Positions 8,801 through 16,918 of a stretch of 64,000 nt of DNA are shown here, one piece after another. The stretch spans positions 62,001 to 126,000 of the forward strand of contig NZ_BDAV01000004.1 in NCBI RefSeq assembly GCF_001612635.1, given 5' to 3'. Position numbers and translations under genes: made by a program. Within the stretch, counting starts at the first letter, position 1; each line of letters begins with the position of its first letter. Under the pieces are notes generated by a model. That model was not told the DNA's origin, searched no databases, and was given only the letters and a program-made list of their open reading frames with translations. This DNA comes from Nocardia africana NBRC 100379. Its GTDB lineage: Bacteria > Actinomycetota > Actinomycetes > Mycobacteriales > Mycobacteriaceae.

Positions 8801-9109
8801 CGGCTGGAGGGGTCGCCGACGCGGCCGCGGTCGACCATCGTCGTCATCTTCAGCCTGCGGCTGTCTGCCCGTGCTCGAACGCTGTTCGCCGGCTGTCTCG
8901 CACTGGCCGTGCTCTGGCTCGTGGAATGGCCGTATCTACTCGGAACCCGGCTCGTCGTTCAGGCGCACAATCCGTCGATCGCTCGCACGCTGATGGGATG
9001 GACGTTCGAGGTCCCATATCTAGCGCTCTTCGCGATGATGGCGATCGGCTGGATTACCGATGCGATGAAACCGACGCGGCCGCAACACCCGCCTGCGTAC
9101 TACGGATGA
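8801..9109 (+). CDS. Small two-helix membrane protein (start uncertain)
   Basis: The frame that ends at TGA 9107-9109 encodes IVVIFSLRLSARARTL, the hydrophobic run LFAGCLALAVLWLVEWPYLL and a second one (FEVPYLALFAMMAIGWI), then a short Pro-rich cytoplasmic tail. Codon use is gene-like from about 8822. The only standard start inside it is GTG 8909, which would cut the first helix; upstream there is a GGAGGGG but no ATG or GTG in frame before the stop at 8798. Either a rare start is used or the 5' end is damaged. Unknown function. Confidence 0.45.
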   Translation, partial: RLEGSPTRPRSTIVVIFSLRLSARARTLFAGCLALAVLWLVEWPYLLGTRLVVQAHNPSIARTLMGWTFEVPYLALFAMMAIGWITDAMKPTRPQHPPAYYG

Positions 9110-9745
9110 TCGAGCGCGGAATCGCCTTGTGATCTGATGTCTCTCGGGAAGCCGGCCGGATGGCAACGACCTGACGGCACGATCGCCCGAAGGCCACCGA
9201 GGCCCGGCGCGGCGAGCCGCCATGTCCGACTAACCGATATAGCCAAGTCAACGCGCAAAGCCGCAACGGGAAAGGAACGCCGCTGCTGCGACGTGATCCC
9301 CACGCCGCCGCCGATGTCCCGGCTCCCGTGCGGTCCGGTGCTGATAGCCGCGGCCTGCGACCGGGCACTTGGTTCGGACCGGAACGCGCGTCCGTCGGCA
9401 GTCCTGCACTCGTTCGGCGGTCGAACTGATTCCCGACGGGTTCAGCAAGGAAGACGCCGACGGGACCAGACGATGGAGGCCGCGCTGTCAGGGAAGTCGA
9501 TCACCTCCGCCCAGCCCTCCGAGGAAGGGCGCGAACTCTGTTCACCGCGCTCCCGGCAGTCCAGAGGAGAGTGCAGAAATCGACCTTGCGATGTTGAAAG
9601 TGCTTCGCGCAGAACGAAACAGCTTCCGGTTAGCGAACACGAGCTGGAGCAAGAGATCGCGAAACTCACACGCAAGGAGCTGGCAATTGAGCGTTGAACG
9701 AAGGATTGCCAGGCGCTTCGCTCGGCGCGCATGTCTGAGGGGCGC
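9110..9745. other. No gene recognised
   Basis: About 640 bases with only weak, mutually shadowing open frames. A short charged stretch (EHELEQEIAKLTRKELAIER, ending 9697) looks like a coiled coil but has no supporting start. Confidence 0.45.
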
Positions 9746-10046
9746 ATGGGCCCCATCTCCATCGGCCTGCTGCTCGGACTGATCACAAAATCGGCCGCCG
9801 GAGAGGCCGGCAAGAGCGCCTGGAAAGGGCTGTCCCAGCTCGCACGACGTGCTTCGGCGACGAGACCAGGCAGCACTGGACCTCCAGAACGCACAGGATC
9901 ATGACGAGGGCGCACAAGACTTGGCCCAGCACTTGATGAGTCCCGCCGCCGCCGACCCCGGACCTTGCCGACCCCCTCCGAGACCGCCTGCAGACCGGGT
10001 AGTTGATGTTAGCGGCGATCGAGTTGGCGATGCGCATCGAACTTGA
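9746..10046 (+). pseudogene. Remnant of a membrane-associated leader protein found with TIR/NTPase genes
   Basis: ATG 9746 (GAGGGG 5 bases upstream) starts MGPISIGLLLGLITKSAAGE, AGKSAWKGLSQLARR and stops at TGA 9902-9904. Actinobacterial proteins beginning 'MDPVSIGLVLAAVAGGAGG.AG..AW..L..LVRR' go on for 100-200 residues. Here the continuation appears in other frames (ALDLQNAQDHDEGAQDLAQ from about 9875, then PDLADPLRD), which suggests frameshifts. Such proteins often sit just upstream of large TIR, NTPase or WD40 genes, as here. Assignment rests on the N-terminal pattern only. Confidence 0.4.
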
Positions 10047-10060
10047 TTGACCGACATCAC

Positions 10061-10072
10061 CTGTGCGCACAG
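10061..10072. promoter_or_regulatory. 12-bp perfect palindrome upstream of the TIR-WD40 gene
   Basis: CTGTGCGCACAG lies 74 bases before the start of the TIR-WD40 gene, inside the only intergenic space available for its promoter. It could be an operator; no regulator is assigned. Confidence 0.3.
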
Positions 10073-10145
10073 AGCGTATGTGTAATGATCGCACTTACGT
10101 GAGTCTGGGCGCGGGGGCCTGACGGTCTAGTCAAGGGGTTCGGGT

Positions 10146-12902
10146 TTGATAACGCATCGGTCCGATGCCGGGAACGATCATGGTCAGTTCTACTCGGGAT
10201 TCATTTCCTACAACCATGAACACGATCTGGAGTTCGCGACAGCTTTGCAACGGGAACTCGAGAAGTACGGTCGACGATTCTATCAACTGCGATGTCGTCG
10301 AGTGTTTCGAGACAAGACCGAAGTCTCGATCGGGGATGAATTGCAGCCGGCTGCTCGGGCGGGTCTGGCAGACTCGCGGTGGATGATCCTGCTGGCGAAC
10401 GAGCGCGCGGCGCGGTCGCGTCATGTTCAGGACGAGGTTGCCTGGTGGCTGAGTAATCGCCCTTCGGAAACTTTGCTCGTGGTCCTCACCGGCGGTGAGA
10501 TCCTTTGGCAGACAGGCGCTTTCTTGGATCCGCGTTCGTCTGCAGTCCCGCCACGCCTGCTCGATTTCCCGTTGCCGGAGTTTGTGTATTCGGATCAGCG
10601 GTGGGCGTACGGCCAGGACAATTTCGCTTCGGACCCGAGGTTTCGGGAACTGGTGGTGGAGCTTGCCGCCCGCTTGGACGGCGTGCCGAAGAACGTCCTC
10701 ATCGGAACGCACACAAATCAGCGACGGATTCTGAAATGGGTTGCAGCCGTGATGGTCTCACTGCTCGTGTTCGCGCTGGCGGCAACCGGAATCAGTTTGG
10801 CCGCGGTGGCTCAGAGCAGGGACTCTGTCAGAGAGAAGTCGATGCTCGCGATGTCGCGCCTGTTGGTCGCCGAGTCCGATGGACTGTCTGAATCGGACCC
10901 GGACACCGCGCGACAGTTGCTAGCGCACGCGTATCGTCTCGCCCAGACACCGCAAGTGAACGGCGCCATACAGAGGAGCGCTGCGTGGTCTCGGCAGATC
11001 TACGCTCGCGGACTTGTGCGTGCGGCGGCCTTCCGTCCCGACGGCAGAATTCTGGCGTCGGTTTCTGACGAAGGGTTGCAGATCGTGGACGTGCGCACCG
11101 GGCGGGTGCTCGCACAACGCAGCGATCAAAGCGGGTACGCCGGTGTGGTCACATTTTCCGACGACGGGACCGAACTCGCCGTTGGCAGCCGGTTTGGCGA
11201 GGTGATCTTGTACGACCTTACCGATCCCGCGAAACCTCAGGTGCGCTGGAAACGAGGCCGCTCCGAATCTTTCGTCTACGCGTTGCAGTTCGTGGGCAAC
11301 GATCTCATAGTGAAAGGGGAGTCGAGCACCGCGTCGATTCTCGGTGCGCAGGGCGGAACCGGCGGACAACTGCGCACGAGTTCTGCTGCGGTCATAGACC
11401 GCCGCACCCGGATGCTAGCGACCAATGGGGGTTCCGGGGCGATGGTCAATTTCTCGTTCGTCGACCCGCACGGTGAGATCCAGCCGATCTCCGAGGTTTC
11501 GATGCCCGGCGCACTCGGCGCCTTCAGCCCGGTGGCTCCCATATTCGCGACCCTCGACGGAGCTACAGTACGCCTGTGGGACACGACCGAACCGAGGGCG
11601 CCTAGGCCGCTCGGCATTCTGTCGGTCGAGGACTATGAGGCCCAGCAGGTGGCGTTCAGTCCGGATGGCGACACCCTCGCCGTGGTCGGAAGTGGTTCGG
11701 GAACAATACGATTGTGGGATATCAGTGATCCCTTCTCCCCGAAGGCTGGCGACATGCTTCGGGGCCAGACAGGCGCGTTGCGGCGGCTCGTCTTCTCGCC
11801 CGACGGCAGGATGCTCGCCGCCTCGGGCTCGGAAGGCGCCACGGTATCACGGCCGGACAACCCGGACCGTGGATCGCTTCGGCTGTGGCCCGTGGACGGG
11901 TTCCGTCAAGGCTCATGGTCGGTTCGCTTGAATGTCGAGGGCGGCACGCCGAGGTTCTCGCCCGATGGTCGACTTCTATTCGTTTCTCGTCCGGCACGTA
12001 TCTGGAACGTCGCCGGCGGTTCGGAACCGAACCCAATTTCCGACCTCAACGTGTCCCAGTCTTCCACCTTCGACTTTATGAGCCTGGATGGAGAGGGCTA
12101 TGGGATAGTGCGTAGCTCGCCGCCGCAGGTGACTCTCGTCCGCGATAACGGGACGTACGGAGAATCCCGATCGGCGCCACCCGAGCTGCACGGTCCACTG
12201 ACTGCGGGACCGCATGGTCTGATCTTTGCTGCGGAAACGAGCGCCGACAGCACGGTGTGGCAGGTGTCCGCGACTGGTGAGTTGCGCCGGGTGATGGTCT
12301 TGACCGGGGTGCGCAACGTCCGCTCTGCGTCTTTCAGTCCTGATACCGGACGATATCTGGCAATCGTCAGCTCCGAGGGGCAAGTGGCGGTGTGGGACCG
12401 CCGAGACGAGAATCGGCCCGCGCAGTTCGCCACATTCGCTCCACGCAGCCATGCGACACGAGTGCAGTTCCTCGATCATTCCACCCTCGTCGTGGGCGAT
12501 GAAAAGGGCGCGATTTCGGTCTGGGACGTGTCGCGTCCCGCGTCGCCGCACATGATTACCAGTCGGGCCGGTCATGCGGGAGGGATCGAGGGCATAGAAG
12601 CGAGAAGCTCCGGCGATCTGGTCGTCTCGTGGGGCAGTGACCGCGTGGCCAAGTTGTGGACGCTTTATGGTGACGATCTCGTCGAGGTGTGGAGTTCGCC
12701 CTCCGCGGACGGCGATTCCGGCAACTCGATTAGTCCTGATGGAAAGCTCCTTGCGCTCACAACACCACAGGGCGTCCGGCTGGTCGATATCGACGTCGGC
12801 GCCGGAGTGATACGGCTCTGCCGGTACTCGGAAACGATCACCGAAGATCTGTGGCGACAATACGTTCCAGGAGAGGTTTATGATCCGCCGTGCAAGACGT
12901 AG
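10146..12902 (+). CDS. TIR domain - transmembrane - WD40 repeat protein
   Basis: 918 residues from TTG 10146 with AAGGGG seven bases upstream. Residues 16-175 are a TIR domain: GFISYNHEHD, box 2 region VFRDKTEVSIGDEL, and SRHVQDEVAWWL with the candidate NADase glutamate at 97. A transmembrane helix follows at about 197-220, then a helical linker (SESDPDTARQLLAHAYRLA) and a WD40/quinoprotein-like propeller to the C-terminus with repeated 'FSPDG..LA' and 'VRLWD' motifs. This arrangement is common in filamentous bacteria, where the propeller is thought to sense a partner. The stop overlaps the downstream lipoprotein start by 23 bases, so the two are co-translated. Probably an immune or stress sensor; the ligand is unknown. 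Confidence 0.85.
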   Translation: MITHRSDAGNDHGQFYSGFISYNHEHDLEFATALQRELEKYGRRFYQLRCRRVFRDKTEVSIGDELQPAARAGLADSRWMILLANERAARSRHVQDEVAWWLSNRPSETLLVVLTGGEILWQTGAFLDPRSSAVPPRLLDFPLPEFVYSDQRWAYGQDNFASDPRFRELVVELAARLDGVPKNVLIGTHTNQRRILKWVAAVMVSLLVFALAATGISLAAVAQSRDSVREKSMLAMSRLLVAESDGLSESDPDTARQLLAHAYRLAQTPQVNGAIQRSAAWSRQIYARGLVRAAAFRPDGRILASVSDEGLQIVDVRTGRVLAQRSDQSGYAGVVTFSDDGTELAVGSRFGEVILYDLTDPAKPQVRWKRGRSESFVYALQFVGNDLIVKGESSTASILGAQGGTGGQLRTSSAAVIDRRTRMLATNGGSGAMVNFSFVDPHGEIQPISEVSMPGALGAFSPVAPIFATLDGATVRLWDTTEPRAPRPLGILSVEDYEAQQVAFSPDGDTLAVVGSGSGTIRLWDISDPFSPKAGDMLRGQTGALRRLVFSPDGRMLAASGSEGATVSRPDNPDRGSLRLWPVDGFRQGSWSVRLNVEGGTPRFSPDGRLLFVSRPARIWNVAGGSEPNPISDLNVSQSSTFDFMSLDGEGYGIVRSSPPQVTLVRDNGTYGESRSAPPELHGPLTAGPHGLIFAAETSADSTVWQVSATGELRRVMVLTGVRNVRSASFSPDTGRYLAIVSSEGQVAVWDRRDENRPAQFATFAPRSHATRVQFLDHSTLVVGDEKGAISVWDVSRPASPHMITSRAGHAGGIEGIEARSSGDLVVSWGSDRVAKLWTLYGDDLVEVWSSPSADGDSGNSISPDGKLLALTTPQGVRLVDIDVGAGVIRLCRYSETITEDLWRQYVPGEVYDPPCKT

Positions 12903-13575
12903 CCGACAGCACCGGGGACGACTGGTTTTCGTGCTCTGCGCACTGTTGCTCGGTGGATGCGGTGGTGTACAGCCTCTGCCACCGATCGCCGGTGGGCCGG
13001 AAGACGCTTGGCTGCAATTAAATTCAGGTGACAGCAGAGAGCGCGAACCGCTCTCCGCGCCGAAGGCGATCGGACCCGCGCCGACGGATTTCCGCACCAC
13101 CGACTGGACGAACCTGCGCCTGCCGGCGGAGTTCTGTCACGTGGAACAGCCGGTGGAGTTCCACAACGGCGAGGCGATGGTTACCTCCCGACAATGGGGC
13201 ATCGTCCATATGAGTGCGCGCCTGGAGGCCCAGGGCGATCTGCTCAGCGACGGGAATGATTACGCCGCAGTGAGTCTCGGCTGCGACAACAACGGCGGCA
13301 CGGCGGCCGGGTTGCTCGCGAACGGGGACGTGGTACTGACGGTCAAACAGCAAGCGCTGTGGAGTCTGGGAACCGTCACCCCGAAGAAGCGCCTACCGGA
13401 CACGGGACCGAGCTGGACCACGAAAATCGAGCCCAGCGGGAAAGGCGCGCTCCGCGTGACGGAGTCTTGGTTTCGTCGATCCGACGGCACCTGCTGTCCG
13501 AGCGGAGTCGCTGAAACCGTCTGGACGTCAACCGATTCGGGATTCGTATCCGCCCCTACGCGCGTCGTGAAGTAG
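12880..13575 (+). CDS. Lipoprotein coupled to the TIR-WD40 protein
   Basis: 231 residues. The N-terminus is a lipoprotein signal: basic RRARRSRQHRGR, hydrophobic LVFVLCALLLGG and lipobox LGGC (Cys at about 27). The mature protein is polar with four further cysteines (EFCHVE, SLGCDNN, DGTCCPSG) and no motif I recognise. The ATG at 12880 is preceded by CAGGAGAGG and lies inside the 3' end of the TIR-WD40 gene, implying a functional pair: an outer-face lipoprotein matched to a membrane protein whose TIR and propeller could flank the membrane. Function not known. Confidence 0.75.
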   Translation: MIRRARRSRQHRGRLVFVLCALLLGGCGGVQPLPPIAGGPEDAWLQLNSGDSREREPLSAPKAIGPAPTDFRTTDWTNLRLPAEFCHVEQPVEFHNGEAMVTSRQWGIVHMSARLEAQGDLLSDGNDYAAVSLGCDNNGGTAAGLLANGDVVLTVKQQALWSLGTVTPKKRLPDTGPSWTTKIEPSGKGALRVTESWFRRSDGTCCPSGVAETVWTSTDSGFVSAPTRVVK

Positions 13576-13581
13576 CCGCCG

Positions 13582-13770
13582 TCACGCAGAGGCCGGCGGA
13601 TCGAGGTTCGGTGCTGTCGTGGATTGTTCCGAAGTTTGGGATTCGGCGCCCTGGGCGGGGCCAGCAGGTGAGCGGGGCAGTTCGAACGGCCGTCGCGGCG
13701 CTGCGTATCCACCGCGCTTTTGTGGCTCGTCGTCGTGCGCATCAGAGTCCGCGTTCTGCTCGTCGTGCAT
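13582..13770 (-). CDS. Small acidic/polar ORF, last gene of the TIR-caspase operon
   Basis: 62 residues, rich in Asp, Glu, Gln, Pro and Ser, probably disordered (MHDEQNADSDAHDDEPQKRG start). Its ATG directly follows the TAG of the DUF6338 gene (TAGATG) and uses the AGGAG just inside that gene, a classical coupled arrangement. No domain recognised. It ends 6 bases from the convergent lipoprotein gene. Confidence 0.6.
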   Translation of the reverse strand: MHDEQNADSDAHDDEPQKRGGYAAPRRPFELPRSPAGPAQGAESQTSEQSTTAPNLDPPASA

Positions 13771-14445
13771 CTAATACTCCTGAATATCGAGGTACTCGAT
13801 CTCGTTCCATCTGATCAACAGGCCGCGATCGCTGCTGACGGGTGTGGGCGTGCCCTCAGGCGTGAGAGACAACGCGCCGGTTGCACTGTCGATGTCGAAG
13901 GCAAGGGCGAGATACAGGTCGCCGTCTTCGGGAAATCCGGCCGCGTAGGAACGGCGGCCTTCGGAAGTGGTGCCGTAGTATCCGGCCAGCCAGCCCCCGG
14001 ATTTCAGTTTGATCCGGACGACCGCACGTTCCGCGTGGCGCCACAGATAGTCCCAGGCACGGGGTTCCGGAGCCTCACCGACCAGTCGAATCGCCCAGTT
14101 CTTGTGGTGCTTGTGACCCCAGCCGAGGAGCGTGCCAACCAGTACAGGCACGATGACGTAAGTAAGGACCGATGCCTCCACCAGCCACGGATTGATCTTT
14201 CCGGTCGCCAGCCGGTTGCCGACCACGGCATGGCGGAACAGGAGATACTCTGGCGCGGCAAACAACGCATGGAAAAGCGCGGACGAGGCCAGGAATCGGA
14301 TGAGCCGGTCGGCGAAGCTGATGCCGTAACTTCCGGCGACTCGTTCGAATGCGAAGGTGTATGACGCGCCCGGGAGAACCATCAGCAGCGCGACGACCAA
14401 TGCTTGAAAAGTGGGAATCACGGCCGACGCACTCCCGGCGGCCAA
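13771..14445 (-). CDS. DUF6338-type membrane protein of the TIR-caspase operon
   Basis: 224 residues. Two hydrophobic helices, about residues 9-33 (FQALVVALLMVLPGASYTFAF) and 87-110 (VEASVLTYVIVPVLVGTLLG), surround a basic loop. The C-terminal cytoplasmic part shows the DUF6338 pattern: EPRAWDYLW, VRIKLKSGGWLAGYYG, AAGFPEDGDLYLALAFDID and a final LLIRWNEIEYLDI. The domain is small and Sm-like in feel; biochemical role unknown. It starts 28 bases inside the SLOG gene, indicating one transcript. In this operon it could be the membrane target or substrate of the protease; that is speculation. Confidence 0.75.
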   Translation of the reverse strand: MAAGSASAVIPTFQALVVALLMVLPGASYTFAFERVAGSYGISFADRLIRFLASSALFHALFAAPEYLLFRHAVVGNRLATGKINPWLVEASVLTYVIVPVLVGTLLGWGHKHHKNWAIRLVGEAPEPRAWDYLWRHAERAVVRIKLKSGGWLAGYYGTTSEGRRSYAAGFPEDGDLYLALAFDIDSATGALSLTPEGTPTPVSSDRGLLIRWNEIEYLDIQEY

Positions 14446-14894
14446 CTGATCAGCATGGGGCGTCCGATTGAGCGCGCGTACGCGACCGCGTCCGCGGTAC
14501 CGCCGGGTCCTCGTGCGGGTTGTCCGTCCCAGACCGCCACAAGCACCTCGCAGTGCTCAACGACGAACACCCCCGCGGCGTGGAATGCCGCCTCATCCGG
14601 GCGGTCGTAGCCCAAGTGGGTGACAGTGCGCGCTGCCGCGCGCAACCGGCGATAGGAAGCCAAATCGTCGGCGCCGAAGGTAGATTCGTAGTTCTCGGCG
14701 GGAATGACGACATGCAGGCTGCCGCCATGGTCGAGTACTAGGCGCGCGAATATTTGATCAGCACCCGACGCCAGGCTGGTGATACCGACCGGAGGTTGGT
14801 TCTCGCGCGTCAGCAAGGCGCGGATGTCGGTCTCGGCTCGTCGTCGAGCGAGTTCAGGAAGCGACTGATGCCCGGTCACGCCGATGGTCGTCAC
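14418..14894 (-). CDS. SLOG-domain nucleotide-sensor protein
   Basis: 158 residues. The start is GTG 14894, which overlaps the caspase-gene stop as GTGA; a longer frame upstream is antisense to the protease gene and was dropped. The protein is a single Rossmann-like domain: TIGVTGHQSLP at the first strand, VGITSLASGADQIFARLVL (phosphate-binding turn), LHVVIPAENYESTF, then VLVAVWDGQPARGPGGTADAVAYA, the G-G-T-A-x-x-V signature of LOG/SLOG proteins. SLOG domains bind nucleotide-derived second messengers; in Thoeris ThsA one senses cyclic ADP-ribose isomers. Placement between a caspase and TIR genes supports a messenger-sensor or modulator role. Confidence 0.75.
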   Translation of the reverse strand: MTTIGVTGHQSLPELARRRAETDIRALLTRENQPPVGITSLASGADQIFARLVLDHGGSLHVVIPAENYESTFGADDLASYRRLRAAARTVTHLGYDRPDEAAFHAAGVFVVEHCEVLVAVWDGQPARGPGGTADAVAYARSIGRPMLISWPPGVRRP

Positions 14895-15832
14895 AGGCGG
14901 TCTCGTTTCGCCAACTGCCAGTAGTGTCGGCCTAGGGGCGTCAGTCGGCATCCCAGGCTTTGCATCGCCGCATAATACATGTGCTGATGGCCGTCGGGCT
15001 CCACCAACTTGTTTGCGCGGCACGCTTGCAGTTGCGCGAAAACCGCCTCGTGTTCGGGATGTTTCGGCTCAGCGTCGGGCTCGTAGCTCGGGTCCAGCCG
15101 ATACGTCTCGTCGGGGGTAGCGAACCAGAGGGGCAGTCGGCGCAGGGTTTCCAACGGCACCGAGGGATTGCACCGACGTAAGTCGTGCAACCGGTCCACG
15201 TTGGCCTTGAAGGTGGGGCGCTGGTCCCACGCGCCGAACGATTCGGACAGGTAGGCGTACAGGCCCGCGACGGTGACGTGACCGAGCACATCTGCCGCGC
15301 CACCGTCCAGCGCCCCTTCGAGATACGAGGAGAAAACTCCACGACCCGCGATCTCGTCCGACAGTTGGTCCCCGCGGCTCGCGGTCAGGAGCGAGAGTCC
15401 GTTCCGGAGTAGCACCTGGCGACGACTCAGAGCCGTGACCGTCCCCGCCCCGCCGGAGAAGCAGCAATCCAATATCACGACGATCTCACCGACCTCGGAA
15501 CCGGCCACCATTTCCAGGATTTCGTTGAAACGGACGCCGGGCGTATTCCCTTGGCCATCGCTGGTGACCAGACAGACGTCATCTCCCACCGGAAGCCCAT
15601 GGCCGGCGAAGTAGAGCAGAGCGAAGTCTGCGCCGCCGGCCAGGAGCGATACGATTCCGTCGAACAACTTCTCGCGAGTGACCGTGCCGAGCATCGTCTT
15701 GCAGTCGAAGTTGACCGAATCATCCTCGTTGCGAGCGAGCAACGGATGCAGAGCCTTCGCATCGTTGACACATCCTCGCAATGACTTGAAGTGGGTATAG
15801 TCATCGATACCGACCAGGATCGCACGTTTCAT
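14891..15832 (-). CDS. Caspase-like (C14) protease with C-terminal winged-helix-like domain
   Basis: 313 residues from ATG 15832, one base after the stop of the upstream TIR gene. Residues 1-200 are a caspase/metacaspase p20-like fold: MKRAILVGIDDY, catalytic His78 in ALLYFAGHG, catalytic Cys in VVILDCCFSGG (by alignment with metacaspase DxCHSG the second Cys, 124), and LLTASRGDQLSDE. After a linker, residues about 255-313 (EHEAVFAQLQACRANKLVEP ... LTPLGRHYWQLAKRDRL) look like a winged-helix module found in many bacterial effector operons. Probably an executioner protease switched on by the adjacent TIR/SLOG signalling genes. Cleavage target unknown. Confidence 0.85.
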   Translation of the reverse strand: MKRAILVGIDDYTHFKSLRGCVNDAKALHPLLARNEDDSVNFDCKTMLGTVTREKLFDGIVSLLAGGADFALLYFAGHGLPVGDDVCLVTSDGQGNTPGVRFNEILEMVAGSEVGEIVVILDCCFSGGAGTVTALSRRQVLLRNGLSLLTASRGDQLSDEIAGRGVFSSYLEGALDGGAADVLGHVTVAGLYAYLSESFGAWDQRPTFKANVDRLHDLRRCNPSVPLETLRRLPLWFATPDETYRLDPSYEPDAEPKHPEHEAVFAQLQACRANKLVEPDGHQHMYYAAMQSLGCRLTPLGRHYWQLAKRDRL

Positions 15833-15833
15833 C

Positions 15834-16211
15834 TCAAAGCCGATCGATGAAGTCGGCGACTGCTTTCCAGGTCCACCCGCTACAGGGTGCATGACCCATT
15901 TCCGCTGGTTTCATCCTGCAGGAATCCAGCCAGATGCCTAGCAGCGGCTTGTTTTCTTCCCTCGCGCAACTGATTTCGAACAACTGCCCGGTGGCCTGCG
16001 CAGTACTCGAACTGAGCAGTGCGATCACGCCGTGGGAGCGGCGGATACGGGTACGCACCCGATCCTTCCACGCGGTCTCGTACGGCTGCTTCACCGACAT
16101 GTCGATGAACTCGAACGGGGTGCGTGCGCTGATCCGCTGGCCGGTGAACAGATTTCGGCTCGCCTCGTCTTCTTTCGCAAATGCAATGAACACGGACTTC
16201 GCTGACGACAT
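15834..16211 (-). CDS. Small TIR-fold protein, Thoeris ThsB-like
   Basis: 125 residues, ATG 16211 with GGAG five bases upstream. The series KSVFIAFAKEDEASRNLFTG, FEFIDMSVKQPYETAWKDRV, RIRRSHGVIALLSSST and LFEISCAREENKPLLGIWL is the pattern of the ThsB/MTH538 TIR-like family (DUF1863), with a candidate catalytic glutamate at 79. In Thoeris, such proteins detect phage components and synthesise an NAD-derived cyclic nucleotide that activates an effector. Here the gene runs without a gap into a caspase and a SLOG protein, so it is probably the signal generator of this operon. Family call is firm, product not determined. Confidence 0.85.
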   Translation of the reverse strand: MSSAKSVFIAFAKEDEASRNLFTGQRISARTPFEFIDMSVKQPYETAWKDRVRTRIRRSHGVIALLSSSTAQATGQLFEISCAREENKPLLGIWLDSCRMKPAEMGHAPCSGWTWKAVADFIDRL

Positions 16212-16415
16212 GCGACTCCATCCACTATCGGTAGGACCCAGGCGACCCGTTGAGGCGGTCACCATCAGGGGCACGGTTGCTCAAAGCGAAAGTCGCTCGA
16301 GTCGACCGCCGCGTTACGACGTCATAGCGATGCCGGAAGTAGGGAAGCGGTTTCGACGACAGGTCCGCGACCGCGGCGGTTGTTCCCGCACCGGCGCTCG
16401 GTGGTTCAATGCCGG
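16212..16415. promoter_or_regulatory. Internal operon space between the two TIR genes
   Basis: 204 bases without a coding frame separate the upstream TIR gene from the ThsB-like gene on the same strand. It may hold a separate promoter for the TIR-caspase-SLOG unit; I see no strong hairpin. Confidence 0.35.
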
Positions 16416-16868
16416 CTATTCGGATCCCGGGAACGGCACGAAGTCCGGTCTTCCGCGGTCGGTCCGGACTGCGTCGAGCAGCAGCGCTCGTGCCTCGTCA
16501 TCGGTCTTGCCGACCAAATCGACGTAGACGCGAGGGCCCAGCAGCCCCTTCACGTCGCAGCGTCGCACCATGACGGGCAGGAGCAGTCGGGCTTTGCCGT
16601 CGGCGTCGTCGATGAATTTCGCTGTCCATTCGGCTTTCACCATGGGTCGATCACCGAGGTACGCAGGCGATAGCACAACGATCAATCGGGTTGCGTCACG
16701 TACGAATTGGTCCATTTGAACGACGAAGTTCGCCCCTGTGTCGATGTCCCATGCTTGGAGCCGGCACGAGTGGCCCGCGTTCTCCAGCGTATCCGCGATC
16801 CATTGCGCCCATGCGGGATCGCCATCCTCGTTGGCGTAGCTTATGAAGAAGTCCCAAGGTGGTGCCAT
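16416..16868 (-). CDS. Single-domain TIR protein
   Basis: 150 residues forming one TIR_2-type domain: DFFISYANEDGDPAWAQWIA, LQAWDIDTGANFVVQM, TRLIVVLSPAYL, and MVKAEWTAKFIDD with the predicted NADase glutamate at 80, then LLPVMVRRCDVKGLLGPRVYVDL. Such domains are usually fused to TPR or NB-ARC modules; here the domain stands alone and a large STAND NTPase with its own TIR-like domain is transcribed divergently 50 bases away. The pair may act as separated halves of one sensor. It also lies 5' of the caspase operon on the same strand. Confidence 0.85.
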   Translation of the reverse strand: MAPPWDFFISYANEDGDPAWAQWIADTLENAGHSCRLQAWDIDTGANFVVQMDQFVRDATRLIVVLSPAYLGDRPMVKAEWTAKFIDDADGKARLLLPVMVRRCDVKGLLGPRVYVDLVGKTDDEARALLLDAVRTDRGRPDFVPFPGSE

Positions 16869-16918
16869 CGCTGAATTCTAGCGATGCGACGGGTAGGAAC
16901 TTCCAGGAGGCGCGGCCC

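Noticed and set aside
7911..8993. 360-residue plus-strand frame
   Set aside because: Starts antisense to the membrane TIR-like gene, Arg-rich, no domain.
15833..16274. Longer starts for the small TIR and caspase genes
   Set aside because: ATG 16211 and ATG 15832 have proper ribosome sites or coupling and fit the family N-termini.
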